Assembly: GCA_963749715.1 (NCBI GenBank)
Contig: CAVVNR010000006.1
Location: 248,001-312,000 of the forward strand
Source: Roseiarcus sp963749715
Lineage (GTDB): Bacteria > Pseudomonadota > Alphaproteobacteria > Rhizobiales > Beijerinckiaceae
Direction of reading: 5' to 3'
DNA length: 64,000 nucleotides
A model generated the notes under the pieces. It did not search any database. It was not told the DNA's origin and saw only the letters and a list, made by a program, of their open reading frames with translations. This document shows, in pieces, positions 43,094-52,827 of the stretch (the stretch's first letter is position 1; every line of letters starts with the position of its first letter). The position numbers and the translations under genes are program-made.

Positions 43094-45884
43094 ATGGCTC
43101 TCGCCGCCCATATCCACAGCGTGCCCAGTCCTCCCGACGACGAATCCGAGAAGGACCGCCCGTTGCGCGAGGACATTCGGCTGCTCGGCCGAATTCTCGG
43201 CGACACCGTGCGCGAACAGGAGGGCGAAGAGGTCTTTGAGCTCGTGGAGCAGATCCGTCGGGCCTCGATCCGCTTCCATCGCGACAACGAGGTCGCGGCT
43301 CGGCGCGAACTCGAGGCGACGCTCGACAGCTTGAGCGCCGAACAGACGCTCGCGATCGTGCGCGCCTATAGCTATTTCTCGCACCTCGCCAACATAGCCG
43401 AAGACCAGCACCACATCCGCCGCAACCGGGCGCATGCGATCGCGGGCTCCGCTCCGCGCCCAGGATCGCTGGCTTATGCCTTTCAGCGCACGCGCGAGAT
43501 GGGGGTTGAGCCGAAGGCGCTCGGCGACTTCTTCGATCGCGCGCTGGTGAGCCCGGTCTTGACCGCCCATCCGACGGAGGTGAGGCGCAAGAGCACGTTG
43601 ACGCGCGAGCTCGAGATCGCGGAATTGCTCGACGAGCGCGAGCGCGCGGCGGGCGACGAAGCGGAGTTGGCCCTCAACGAGGAGAAGCTTCGGCGCGCCG
43701 TCCTGATTCTCTGGCGCACCAACATGCTGCGGCAGACGAAACTCAAGGTCATCGATGAGGTCGCGAACGCGCTCTCGTTTTACGACTATACGTTCTTCCA
43801 GGAACTCCCTCGTCTCTATGGCGCAATTGAAGACCGGCTTGACGCCATTTCCGGCGAGGCGCGCACGAAGCCGATCGGGTCGTTCCTCCGGGTCGGGTCG
43901 TGGATCGGCGGCGATCGCGACGGCAATCCGTTTGTGACCGCTGACGTACTGACCGAGGCCATGCGGCTCCAGAGCGCCCGGGCGATCGGCTACTATCTGG
44001 ATGAGTTGCACGAGCTCGGCGCCGAACTGTCGCTTGCCGCAAATCTTGCCTCGATGAGCCCGGAGCTTGCGGAACTCGCCGACACGTCAGATCGATTCCG
44101 CCGCCGCCCGGCGCAAGGAGCCCTATCGGCGGGCCATCACCGGCATGTATTCGCGCCTTGCAAAGACCGCGAGCGAGCTTGACCATGTCATCGCCCTGCG
44201 CCAGCCGATCGTCGATCGGACGCCTTATGCCTCAGCGGCGGAATTCAGCGCCGACCTCGCGGTTATCGCCCAGTCGCTAAGGCGGACCAATGCCGACATT
44301 GTCGCTCGCGGACGCCTGCGCGCCTTGCAGCGCGCCGTCGATGTGTTCGGGTTTCACCTCGCGCCTATCGACCTGAGGCAGAACTCGGACGTCCACGAGC
44401 GCACGATCGCCGAGCTCTTCGTCGCCGCGACGCCCGGCTTCGATTACAAAGCGCTGAGCGAGAGGGAGCGGGTTGAACTCCTGAGGCGGGAGCTTGTTTC
44501 GCCTCGCCCGCTGTTCTCGCCGTTCATCGCTTACGACGAGGAGACGGCGGGCGAACTTGGCCTCTTTCGCGCCGCTGCCGTGATTCGGAGCAAATATGGT
44601 TCTGGCGCGATTCGAACCTCCATCATTTCGAAGACGGACAGCGTCTCCGATATGCTCGAGCTGGCGCTGATCCTGAAGGAAGTGGGACTCGTCACGGCGG
44701 AAGGTTCGTCAGCGCTCGCCCTCGTGCCGCTATTCGAGACGATCACGGACTTGCGCGCCTGTGTCGGCGTGATGGATACGCTGCTCGCGATCCCCGAATA
44801 CCGCCGGCTCGTCGACTCGCTCGGCGGCGAGCAGGAAGTGATGCTCGGCTATTCGGACTCCAACAAGGACGGCGGCTTCGTCACCTCGGGCTGGGAGCTC
44901 TACAAGGCCGAGATCGGATTAGTGGAGGTGTTCCGCCGCCATGGCGTGCGCATCCGCCTGTTCCATGGCCGCGGCGGTTCGGTTGGGCGTGGCGGCGGCC
45001 CAAGCTACGAGGCGATCCTCGCCCAGCCGGGCGGCGCGGTGCAAGGGCAGATCCGCATCACCGAACAGGGCGAGATCATTTCGAGCAAGTACTCCAACCC
45101 CGAGGTCGGGCGCCGCAATCTGGAGACGCTGGCCTCGGCGACGCTCGAGGCGACTTTGTTGCAGGACGAGAGCCCCGCGCCCGACCACGCGTTCCTGGAG
45201 ACGATGGAAGAACTCTCGCTCAGCGCCTATAACGCCTATCGCGGTCTGGTCTACGAGACCGAAGGGTTCGAGCGCTATTTCTGGGCCTCGACCGTCATCA
45301 CCGAAATCGCCAGCCTCAACATCGGCTCGCGGCCCGCCTCGCGCAAGAAGACGACCGCGATCGGCGACCTGCGCGCCATTCCCTGGGTGTTCTCATGGGC
45401 GCAGTGCCGCCTCATGCTGCCAGGTTGGTTCGGCTTCGGCTCGGCGGTCAAGGCCTATATCGACGCCCGCCCGAAGGACGGCCTCGAGGCGCTGACGGCC
45501 ATGTATATGAGCTGGCCGTTCTTTCGCACCCTGCTCTCCAACATGGACATGGTGCTGGCGAAATCGAGCCTCGCCATCGCCTCGCGCTACGCGCGGCTGC
45601 TCGACGATGTCTCGCTGCGGGAGAAGATCTTCGCCCGCATCTCGCGCGAATGGCGCGATTCGGTCGACGCGCTCAACGCGATCATGGAGCAGTCGAAGCT
45701 GCTCGAGAGCAACCCGCTGCTCGACCGCTCGATCCGCAACCGCTTCCCCTATCTCGATCCGCTGAACCACGTGCAGGTCGAGCTCCTGAAGCTGCACCGC
45801 TCGCGCGCGGCGAGCGAGAGGGTGCTGACCGGAATCCAGCTCACCATCAACGGCATATCGGCGGGCCTGCGCAACAGCGGCTGA
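43094..45884 (+). CDS. ppc: Phosphoenolpyruvate carboxylase, frameshifted
   Basis: Carboxylates PEP to oxaloacetate, refilling the TCA cycle (and feeding the serine cycle in methylotrophs). ATG 43094 begins MALAAHIHSVPS. Catalytic histidine motif VLTAHPTEVRRKSTL lies near residue 157. Coding shifts one base near 44088 (ADTS to DSAAARRKEPYRRAITGMYS) and runs to 45884, 929 aa after correction. VMLGYSDSNKDGGFVTSGWE and LFHGRGGSVGRGGGPSYEA, then PWVFSWAQCRLMLPGWFGFG, are intact, as is the usual C-terminal RNSG. A gene of this size with one break and every motif intact is very probably functional. Confidence 0.93.
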
Positions 45885-46013
45885 CGCCGGAGGCCGTTCC
45901 AGCGGTTTCATCGCCCGGCTCTTCGAAACGGTAACGAACCCGCCATAGCACGCGAACAAGGAGGTCCAGTGGCGAAGGGACGGAAGTCGCCGTGCCGCGA
46001 ATTGGGGTGAGCG

Positions 46014-46355
46014 ATGGCGCTCCTGAAGGTGCTCAACCGGCTTTTCCACGGGCCCTCGTGGCTGACGTTTCTCTTCATGGGGATCGCGGCGGGAGGCTTC
46101 GCCCTCTGCTCCTTCAACCTGCTCTTTCTTTTCCAAGCCAACATCAATCTGATCGGGACCTATGGCGCGATGGCAGTCTTCGACGGCGGCATTCTTCAAT
46201 TCGTCGAATTGACCGCGTGGGGTTATCTGGCGCTCGCCTGCTATGTCGTGTTCGAGGGCTGTCTCGATGGACTGTTGCTGCGCATCCACAAGGTTCGACA
46301 GGGCCAGCAGCCCGGCGCGGCGGCGGACCGCCGATCATTGCGGACCGAAGGTTGA
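46014..46355 (+). CDS. Hypothetical membrane protein, 113 aa
   Basis: Starts MALLKVLNRLFHGPSWLTFL at ATG 46014. Two membrane helices (about residues 18-40 and 64-83: FMGIAAGGFALCSFNLLFLF and FVELTAWGYLALACYVVFEG) and a basic, glutamine/arginine-rich cytosolic tail. It follows ppc on the same strand after 129 bp. Family not recognised. Confidence 0.6.
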   Translation: MALLKVLNRLFHGPSWLTFLFMGIAAGGFALCSFNLLFLFQANINLIGTYGAMAVFDGGILQFVELTAWGYLALACYVVFEGCLDGLLLRIHKVRQGQQPGAAADRRSLRTEG

Positions 46356-46503
46356 CGGAAGGACGCGCAGGCGCCGAATGGATCCGCCCGGAGGGGTTTC
46401 TTCGATCGTCTGTCCCTGCTTCAGGCCTCCTCGTCGCGGATGCCAGAACTCTCGCGGCCGATGATTGCGGTGGCGGCGCTTAAGGGAAGCGCCGTCGCCG
46501 CGG

Positions 46504-48303
46504 CTACCCGCCGCCCAACACCCCCTTCATCGCCAGATTGGTTTCCTGCGCGTAGCGCCGCGCGGCATAGGCTTCGCCAAGCGTGCCGAGCACCTGACCG
46601 GTTCCGCGCTCGGTGACGGCGAGCGTGTCGGCGTCGGCGGCGCCGAACGCCTCGAGCGCGGTCCCGATATCGTCGTCCGGCTTGAGGACAGTCTCCGGGA
46701 GATAGGCGATCGCGCCGATGGCGCCGCCGTCTTCGCCGCTCTCAACCGAGAGCGCATGCGCTTCCGGAACGTGGATCAGCCCCTGATATCGGCCGCCTTC
46801 GTCGACCGCGACAACGACATTGGCGCTGCCGAGCGGATAGGCCTCGCGGAACGCGCGGACCGACCCGTCGGCTGGAAAGACCGGAGGCGAGCAAATCATC
46901 ATCCGCCCGACCGTCAGATCGCGCAGCCAGCCGACGTCCTGGCCGCCGCGGATCGTCTCGCCGCGCAAATGGAGACGCCAGGTGGTGAACGAGTAACCGA
47001 AGGTCGCCCGGACGGCCAGGCTGGTCGCGATCGACGCGGCGAGCACGCCGCCGGCGACCCCGAGATCGCCGGTGCTCTCCAGCACCAGAAAGGTCATGGT
47101 GAGCGGGCCGCCGACGATTGCCGCACTGAGCGCCCCCATGCCCACCAGGACGCAAGCCGTCGTCTCGATGTTCATCGAGGGCGCCATAGCGTCAATTCCA
47201 ATCGAATAAAGCTTGCCGAGCAGGGAGCCGACGAACAGGGAAGCGAAAAACAGTCCGCCGCGAAATCCGGACGCCAGCGAAACCAGGCACGCGAACAGCT
47301 TCAGCACAATGAGGGTCGCCAGCTCCGATGCGCTCAGCGGCGAATAGAAGTCGAGCCCCAACGCACCGTGCCCGGCGCCCAGCACCTGCGGCGAGTAGAG
47401 CGCCATCGCCCCGACCATCAGTCCGCCGACGGGGGGGCGGATCAAGCGCCAGGGGATCGCCGCCCGGAACGCCCGTTCGATCAGCGCCGCCACCCGCATT
47501 GCGCCGACGCCGACCGCGGCCGCGACCAGGCCAAGCCCGATCAGCGCGCCATAGTGCGGGAAGGTCAGCGGCGAGACGGCGGGCGCGGTAATGTCGTACG
47601 GCGCGCCGATGACCGCCTGGGTGGTCAGCGACGCAGCGAGGGTTGCGGCGAAGACGGGAATCGCGTTCGCGAGCGAATACGCGCCGATGATGAGCTCGAA
47701 CGCGTAAAAGGCGCCGGTCAGCGGCGCGCCGAACGCCGCCGCGATCGCGCCTCCCGCGCCGCACCCGACGAGGACGCGCAGGTCTTGCCGGCGCAAGCGC
47801 GACCTGATCCCCAGATACGAGGCGACACCGGCCCCGATCTGCGCGTAGCCCGCCTCGAGGCCGACCGAGGCGCCGCAGCCGTTCGAGATCACGGTTTGGG
47901 TCGCAACGAGGACGCTTTGGCTCAGCGACATGCGGCCGCCGCGCAGCGCGTTGGCCTCGACCGGGTCGACCGCCGGCGGCGCCTTCCTGCGAGCGAGCCA
48001 GGTATCGATCGCGCCGAGAACAAGGCCGCCGAGCATGGGCGCGCCAAACGCGGCAAGCGGCGCGACCCGTTCGGCGGCGCTGAGGTGAACGTCGAATGGG
48101 ATGCCGAAGATCGCCACATGCGCGATGTTGACGACCTTGGTCATCGCGGCGACGCATAGACCGGCGATGACGCCGACGCCGACCGCCAGCGCCGCCATGC
48201 CAAATTCGTTCGCGCGCAGGCGTGCGCGCACGGTCGCGAGCGCGATCAACGCGGGGCGCGGCACGGAGATCAGCCGTCCGCGGCGTTCAGCCTGAGCGCC
48301 CAT
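46504..48303 (-). CDS. CLC-type chloride channel/transporter with CBS region
   Basis: 599 aa membrane protein. CLC landmarks in altered form: NGCGASVGLEAGYAQIGAGV in place of GSGIP/GREGP, CGAGGAIAAAFGAPLTGAFY (the conserved AAxFxAPLxGxxF block), and FRGGLFFASLFVGSLLG in place of GxFxP. The gating glutamate is kept (VGLEAG). Residues 440-590 form a cytosolic CBS-like regulatory part (VGRMMICSPPVFPADGSVRA). It probably exchanges chloride or another anion for protons. proB is 69 bp upstream on the same strand, but the two roles are unrelated. Confidence 0.88.
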   Translation of the reverse strand: MGAQAERRGRLISVPRPALIALATVRARLRANEFGMAALAVGVGVIAGLCVAAMTKVVNIAHVAIFGIPFDVHLSAAERVAPLAAFGAPMLGGLVLGAIDTWLARRKAPPAVDPVEANALRGGRMSLSQSVLVATQTVISNGCGASVGLEAGYAQIGAGVASYLGIRSRLRRQDLRVLVGCGAGGAIAAAFGAPLTGAFYAFELIIGAYSLANAIPVFAATLAASLTTQAVIGAPYDITAPAVSPLTFPHYGALIGLGLVAAAVGVGAMRVAALIERAFRAAIPWRLIRPPVGGLMVGAMALYSPQVLGAGHGALGLDFYSPLSASELATLIVLKLFACLVSLASGFRGGLFFASLFVGSLLGKLYSIGIDAMAPSMNIETTACVLVGMGALSAAIVGGPLTMTFLVLESTGDLGVAGGVLAASIATSLAVRATFGYSFTTWRLHLRGETIRGGQDVGWLRDLTVGRMMICSPPVFPADGSVRAFREAYPLGSANVVVAVDEGGRYQGLIHVPEAHALSVESGEDGGAIGAIAYLPETVLKPDDDIGTALEAFGAADADTLAVTERGTGQVLGTLGEAYAARRYAQETNLAMKGVLGGG

Positions 48304-48372
48304 GCTTGACCCTTATGCGCGGAGAAGCCGGTCATGCCAAGGGCGGCCAAATTCCGCCGCGCAAGCGTCGCG

Positions 48373-49512
48373 TCACCGGCCGGCGAGCGCCATGTCGTCG
48401 CGATGGATCATTTCGGCTCGCCCGGCGGTTCCCAGAATGTGCCCGATATCGCGCGAATTGCGCCCGCGGATGCGCTCGGCGTGCGGGGCGTCATAGGCGA
48501 TGAGTCCGCGCCCGATCTCCGCCCCGCGCTCGTCGCGGATGGCGACGCAATCGCCGCGTGCGAACACGCCCTCGATGCGCGTGACCCCGGCGGGCAGCAG
48601 ACTTTTGCCGCGGGCCAGCGCGGCGGCGGCGCCGGCGTCGACGAACACGGCGCCCCTGAGCTCGAGCGAACCGCCGATCCAGACCTTGCGCGCCGCGATC
48701 GGGTTCGAGGGCGTCAGGAACCAGGTGCAGCCGCCGCCTTGGGCGATGCGCGCGATAGGATTGGCGATGCGGCCGTCGGTGATCACCATATGAGCGCCGG
48801 CGGCCGTGGCGATGCGCGCCGCCTCGATCTTGGTGCGCATGCCGCCACGTGACGTCTCCGACCCCGCGCCGCCCGCCATCGCCTCGATCTCAGGGGTCAC
48901 CCGCTCGACGACGGGCAAGAATCGCGCCTGCGCATTGCGATGCGGCGGAGAGTCATAAAGCCCGGCGACGTCGGAGAGCAGGATCAACAAGTCCGCGCTC
49001 GCCATGGTGGCGACCCGCGCCGCCAGCCGGTCATTGTCGCCGTAGCGGATTTCGCTGGTGGCGACCGTGTCGTTCTCGTTGATGATCGGGATCGCCCGGA
49101 TAGCGAACAGGCGGCCGAGGGTCGCGCGGGCGTTCAGGTAGCGGCGGCGCTCTTCCGTGTCTTGCAACGTCAGCAGCACCTGCCCGGCGACGATGCCTTT
49201 TTCGGCGAGCGCCCGCGACCACTCGCTGGCGAGCGCAATCTGCCCGATCGCTGCGGAGGCCTGACTGTCCTCGAGTTTGAGCGCTCCCTTCGGCAACCCG
49301 GCGATCGTGCGGCCGAGCGCAATGGCGCCGGAGGACACGACGACGACGCTGACGCCGCGCCGGTGCAGAGCGGCGATGTCCGAAGCCAGCGCCTCGAGCC
49401 ACGCGCGCCGCACGGCTCCGAGCGCGCCGTCTACCAGAAGCGACGAGCCGACCTTGATGACGATGCGGTTGAATCGGTCGAGAGAGGGGAGTTGGACCAC
49501 GAACGCCGGCAT
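48373..49512 (-). CDS. proB: Glutamate 5-kinase
   Basis: 379 aa, first step of proline synthesis. The start is ATG 49512 (MPAFVVQLPSLDRFNRIVIKVGSSLLVDG); upstream frame is open but has no RBS. The amino-acid-kinase domain (VVVVSSGAIALGR, INENDTVATSEIRYGDNDRL, GGMRTKIEAARIATAAGAHM) is followed by a C-terminal PUA domain (about residues 285-375, SLLPAGVTRIEGVFARGD). proA and obgE, often next to it in related genomes, are not here. Confidence 0.93.
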   Translation of the reverse strand: MPAFVVQLPSLDRFNRIVIKVGSSLLVDGALGAVRRAWLEALASDIAALHRRGVSVVVVSSGAIALGRTIAGLPKGALKLEDSQASAAIGQIALASEWSRALAEKGIVAGQVLLTLQDTEERRRYLNARATLGRLFAIRAIPIINENDTVATSEIRYGDNDRLAARVATMASADLLILLSDVAGLYDSPPHRNAQARFLPVVERVTPEIEAMAGGAGSETSRGGMRTKIEAARIATAAGAHMVITDGRIANPIARIAQGGGCTWFLTPSNPIAARKVWIGGSLELRGAVFVDAGAAAALARGKSLLPAGVTRIEGVFARGDCVAIRDERGAEIGRGLIAYDAPHAERIRGRNSRDIGHILGTAGRAEMIHRDDMALAGR

Positions 49513-49796
49513 GTGAGGCAAATACAAGCCCGACTGCCCGATAACCCGTGGCGGAAGAGCGTTTTTTCGTCTAGTGCAGCCGGACCGGGATGGCAAGGCG
49601 ACTGCGAAACCCCTCGTCATCGCTTGCCAATTCGGGCGCCGGCGCTGGCGCCTCGCAATAACTTGACCCATATGACGGCGCAGCCCTAGGACGCCGTCGT
49701 CAGGGACGACCACGCGGGGCGACGCTTTCGCACAGATTCGGCGGCGTGACCCGCCGAAGCCATCGCGATGAGGCGGGAATTCCGGGGACGCAATCC

Positions 49797-50753
49797 ATGC
49801 GCGATTTCGACGATCTATCGGAGCGCGAGATTCTGGCTCTCGCCATCAGCAACGAAGAGGAGGACGCGCGAATTTTTGCCGATTTCGCCGACGGTTTGCT
49901 CGACGGCTATCCTGCCAGCGCGAAGGTATTCGGAGAGATGGCGGCGGAGGAGAACGATCACCGGCGCAGGCTCATCGACCTCTTCGCGGCCAAATTCGGC
50001 AATCATATCCCCCTCGTGCGGCGGGATCACATCCGCGGCTACATTCCACAAAAGCCGGTGTGGCACCAGCGGCCGCTGGGCCTCGAGACCGTGCGCGCGT
50101 ACGCTCGCGACATGGAGCGCGCCGCGGCGCGGTTCTATCGGCAAGCCTTGACGCGAACGACCGACGCCCCGACCCGCAGGCTGCTCGGCGATCTCGCGGA
50201 GGAGGAGGAGAAGCACGATCAGATCGCCGCCGGCCTGGAGGAGCGGATTTTGACGGACTCCGCCCGCGGCAGCGAAGACGAAGATCAGCGCCGGCGGTTC
50301 ATTCTGCAGATCATCCAACCCGGGCTGGTCGGCTTGATGGACGGCTCAGTCTCGACGCTCGCGCCGGTCTTCGCAGCAGCTTTCGCGACCCACAACTCAC
50401 GGAACGCCTTTGTCGTCGGCCTCGCGGCTTCGGTCGGCGCCGGCATCTCCATGGGTTTTGCCGAGGCGCTTGCGGATGATGGCAAGCTTTCCGGCCGCGG
50501 CTCGCCGCTCCTGCGCGGCGCCGTCTGCGGCCTGATGACGACGGCGGGCGGCATCGGCCACACCCTGCCCTTCCTCATCCCCGCCTTCTACACCGCGATG
50601 ATCGTCGCTTTCGCAGTCGTCGTGTTCGAACTGTTGGCGATCTCCTATATTCAGTGGCGGTATATGGACACCCCGCCGGTCTCGGCGGCAGCCAAGGTGA
50701 TGGTCGGCGGCGCGCTGGTGCTGGCGGCGGGAATTCTCATCGGCTCGAGCTGA
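49797..50753 (+). CDS. mbfA: MbfA-type ferritin-like / VIT1-CCC1 iron exporter
   Basis: 318 aa. Start ATG 49797 gives MRDFDDLSEREILALAISNE. Residues 1-160 are a ferritin-like helical domain with paired glutamates (SNEEEDARIF, MAAEENDHRRRL, DMERAAARFYR, LAEEEEKHDQI) able to bind di-iron. Residues 165-318 form a VIT1/CCC1-like membrane domain (LVGLMDGSVSTLAPVFAAAF, GAGISMGFAEALADDG, three further helices). This is the layout of Bradyrhizobium/Agrobacterium MbfA, which exports iron and protects against peroxide, under Irr control. No clear iron-control element was found upstream by eye. Confidence 0.92.
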   Translation: MRDFDDLSEREILALAISNEEEDARIFADFADGLLDGYPASAKVFGEMAAEENDHRRRLIDLFAAKFGNHIPLVRRDHIRGYIPQKPVWHQRPLGLETVRAYARDMERAAARFYRQALTRTTDAPTRRLLGDLAEEEEKHDQIAAGLEERILTDSARGSEDEDQRRRFILQIIQPGLVGLMDGSVSTLAPVFAAAFATHNSRNAFVVGLAASVGAGISMGFAEALADDGKLSGRGSPLLRGAVCGLMTTAGGIGHTLPFLIPAFYTAMIVAFAVVVFELLAISYIQWRYMDTPPVSAAAKVMVGGALVLAAGILIGSS

Positions 50754-50895
50754 CGCGCCAACCTTGCGGGGCAACGCACGCTCAGCCCCGCGGAGGATAA
50801 TCGGAGTCCGTGCTGCCTATCGTGCTTTCCATTGCAGGGGTCGAGGCGGGCAGGCGTTCCAGACAGCGCCGCGACACCCTCTCGATAATCAAGGG

Positions 50896-51645
50896 TCAAG
50901 CAAGCGCGCGCCTGCCGCCTGTCGCCTTAACAAGGCCGAACCCGATAGTGGCGCAGAGAAAAAGCAGAAGGCTGCTTGGCTCCGGTACTGATACCGGAGC
51001 GGCAGGCGCGCCAAGCGCGCCAAACGCGATATTGTCGATGAAAGGATTGGCGTCACCAGGATCGCAGCCCGGCGTAGAGCAGGTTGCCTGGAATGTGATG
51101 TCGATCTTGGTGATGTCAGTCGTTGACGATACGCCGAAGAAACCGGTGGTGTTCGCGGGCTCGGACACGCGGTGGGAGCCAAGCAATGTCGCACCGTCGA
51201 ACATCCGCGCCGTGAAATTGCCTGCCTTGCCTCCGCCGGGAGACCCGGTCGAACCGAACCAGTCAAGTCCGACCGCGGTAACCCCCGGCGCAAACTTCAG
51301 AGCTAGCGTCTGCTCGAACATGAATGTCGAGAGGGCGCCGTCGAACACGTAAAGATCCGCGCCGGACGTGGTAAAGGTGATCCCAGGCAAGATATTGCCG
51401 GCGGGAAAATCGATGTTGTTCTTGGAGCTGCTGAGGGGGGCGGAAACCAAGCCGGGATCGGTGATCGGCTGGAAGTCCTCAACGGGCAGTGCCGGTTCGG
51501 CCGCGTCGAAGCCGGCGCGAGACGAATAATAGGTGAGCACCTTTGCATTTGAAGCGGCCAAGTCGAGGCAGGTCAGGATCACTACTGAACCCGTCACGGC
51601 AATTGAGCGCGCTAGCGTGAGGGTCGCCCGTATGCATGTTTGCAT
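50896..51645 (-). CDS. PEP-CTERM sorting domain protein
   Basis: 249 aa exported protein. Start ATG 51645 (MQTCIRATLTLARSIAVTGS, AAGGGG upstream) opens a signal peptide. A predominantly beta-strand body (FTTSGADLYVFDGALSTFMF, ITKIDITFQATC) resembles other PEP-CTERM cargo proteins. The C-terminus has the sorting signal: VPEPSSLLLFLCATIGFGLV followed by KATGGRR. An exosortase, not in the window, would recognise it. Convergent with mbfA. Confidence 0.85.
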   Translation of the reverse strand: MQTCIRATLTLARSIAVTGSVVILTCLDLAASNAKVLTYYSSRAGFDAAEPALPVEDFQPITDPGLVSAPLSSSKNNIDFPAGNILPGITFTTSGADLYVFDGALSTFMFEQTLALKFAPGVTAVGLDWFGSTGSPGGGKAGNFTARMFDGATLLGSHRVSEPANTTGFFGVSSTTDITKIDITFQATCSTPGCDPGDANPFIDNIAFGALGAPAAPVSVPEPSSLLLFLCATIGFGLVKATGGRRALA

Positions 51646-51887
51646 GGCAAGCCCCTTCTTATAGTTGACGTAAATAACATGCAATGGCTGATATAGATAA
51701 GTCCAGGGCAAAATCCTAAATCGTCAGCGATCGGGTTACCACGATCGATTGGAGGGGTCGAGTTCCTTTCGCACGGCTGCGATTTGGGGCAGTTCGAACT
51801 CGGTGAGGCGCAGGCTACGCCGGCGCTCGGCGGCGCGGATGAGCGCGCTGAAACATCTACCGACACAGCGCCTGAACCCTCCCCGCT

Positions 51888-52733
51888 CTATGAGGGGTGC
51901 GAGCCGGTGAACGGCACGAAGGGAATGATCGCGCCGCCGTAGATATCGGAGCGGACGACCGACATCTCCCCGTCCGCCGCCCGGCGTTTCACCGCCTTGA
52001 GCACGTGCTGCGCCCCCGGCGGCCCGACCGGAATGACCATGATCCCATCGGCAGTGAGCTGCTGCAGCAGCGGCGGCGGGATATGATCGATGCCGCAGGT
52101 GACGATGATCTTGTCGAACGGCTGGACTTCCTCCCAGCCGTAATAGCCGTCGGCGTTGCGGGTGCGGATGGCGCGGTACTCGCTGTAGCCCCGCGCGATC
52201 AGCAAATCGTAGAGTGCGCGGGTGCGCCGCGCCAGCGCGGGGATGATCTCGATCGACCATACATTTGGCGTCAGGTTCGAGAGATAGGCCGACTGGTAGC
52301 CCGATCCGGTGCCGATCTCGAGAACCTTGTCGCCCCGCCTGATTTCGAGCGTATTGGTCATCCGCGCGACGGTGTGCGGGCCGGTGATGGTGACCCCGAA
52401 ACCGATGTTGAGATGATGCCATTCGTAGGCGCGGTCGAGGTTCTCCGCGGTCACGAACTCCTCGCGTGGAGTTAGGAGGAAGGCGCGCATGTCGGCCTCG
52501 TCCCACACGTCATGGTGGGCGACGAGCTCGCGAAACCGGTCGTAGCGCTGCGCAAGAAAGCGCGCATCCTCGCCGCGGCTGCGCGCCATCCATTCCACGA
52601 ACGCCTCGCGGCTCTCCCTCGGAGGCGAAGCGCTCCAGTCGTAGGCTGCGGGAACGTTGGCGAGCGCGGCCCGGGCGGCAAGTCCCGCGGTCAGGGTCGC
52701 CGCCGCGCCAATCAGGAACTCGCGCCGATCCAT
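51888..52733 (-). CDS. Protein-L-isoaspartate O-methyltransferase-like, Tat-exported
   Basis: 281 aa. The N-terminus MDRREFLIGAAATLTAGLAA is a twin-arginine signal (RR-x-F-L), so a PIMT-fold protein is predicted to be exported folded. The SAM-binding core is complete: LDRAYEWHHLNIGFGVTITG, HTVARMTNTL, KVLEIGTGSGYQSAYLSNL, FDKIIVTCGIDHIPPPLL and GIMVIPVG. The usual PIMT motif around the isoaspartyl pocket is altered (TGPHTVARM). SAM is cytosolic, so catalysis after export would be puzzling. Divergent from the ring-opening amidohydrolase gene. Confidence 0.85.
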   Translation of the reverse strand: MDRREFLIGAAATLTAGLAARAALANVPAAYDWSASPPRESREAFVEWMARSRGEDARFLAQRYDRFRELVAHHDVWDEADMRAFLLTPREEFVTAENLDRAYEWHHLNIGFGVTITGPHTVARMTNTLEIRRGDKVLEIGTGSGYQSAYLSNLTPNVWSIEIIPALARRTRALYDLLIARGYSEYRAIRTRNADGYYGWEEVQPFDKIIVTCGIDHIPPPLLQQLTADGIMVIPVGPPGAQHVLKAVKRRAADGEMSVVRSDIYGGAIIPFVPFTGSHPS

Positions 52734-52827
52734 GAGCAGCCTCGGGTTGATCCAGGTCCGGCGAATCCGGGGAAGCCGAGCCGGGCAGGACTTGATAGTC
52801 TTAGATCAGAGACGACCTGGAGCAGCC

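Noticed and set aside
46465..48159. Open frame of 564 codons on the plus strand
   Set aside because: Antisense shadow of the CLC channel; highly charged, low-complexity sequence without motifs.
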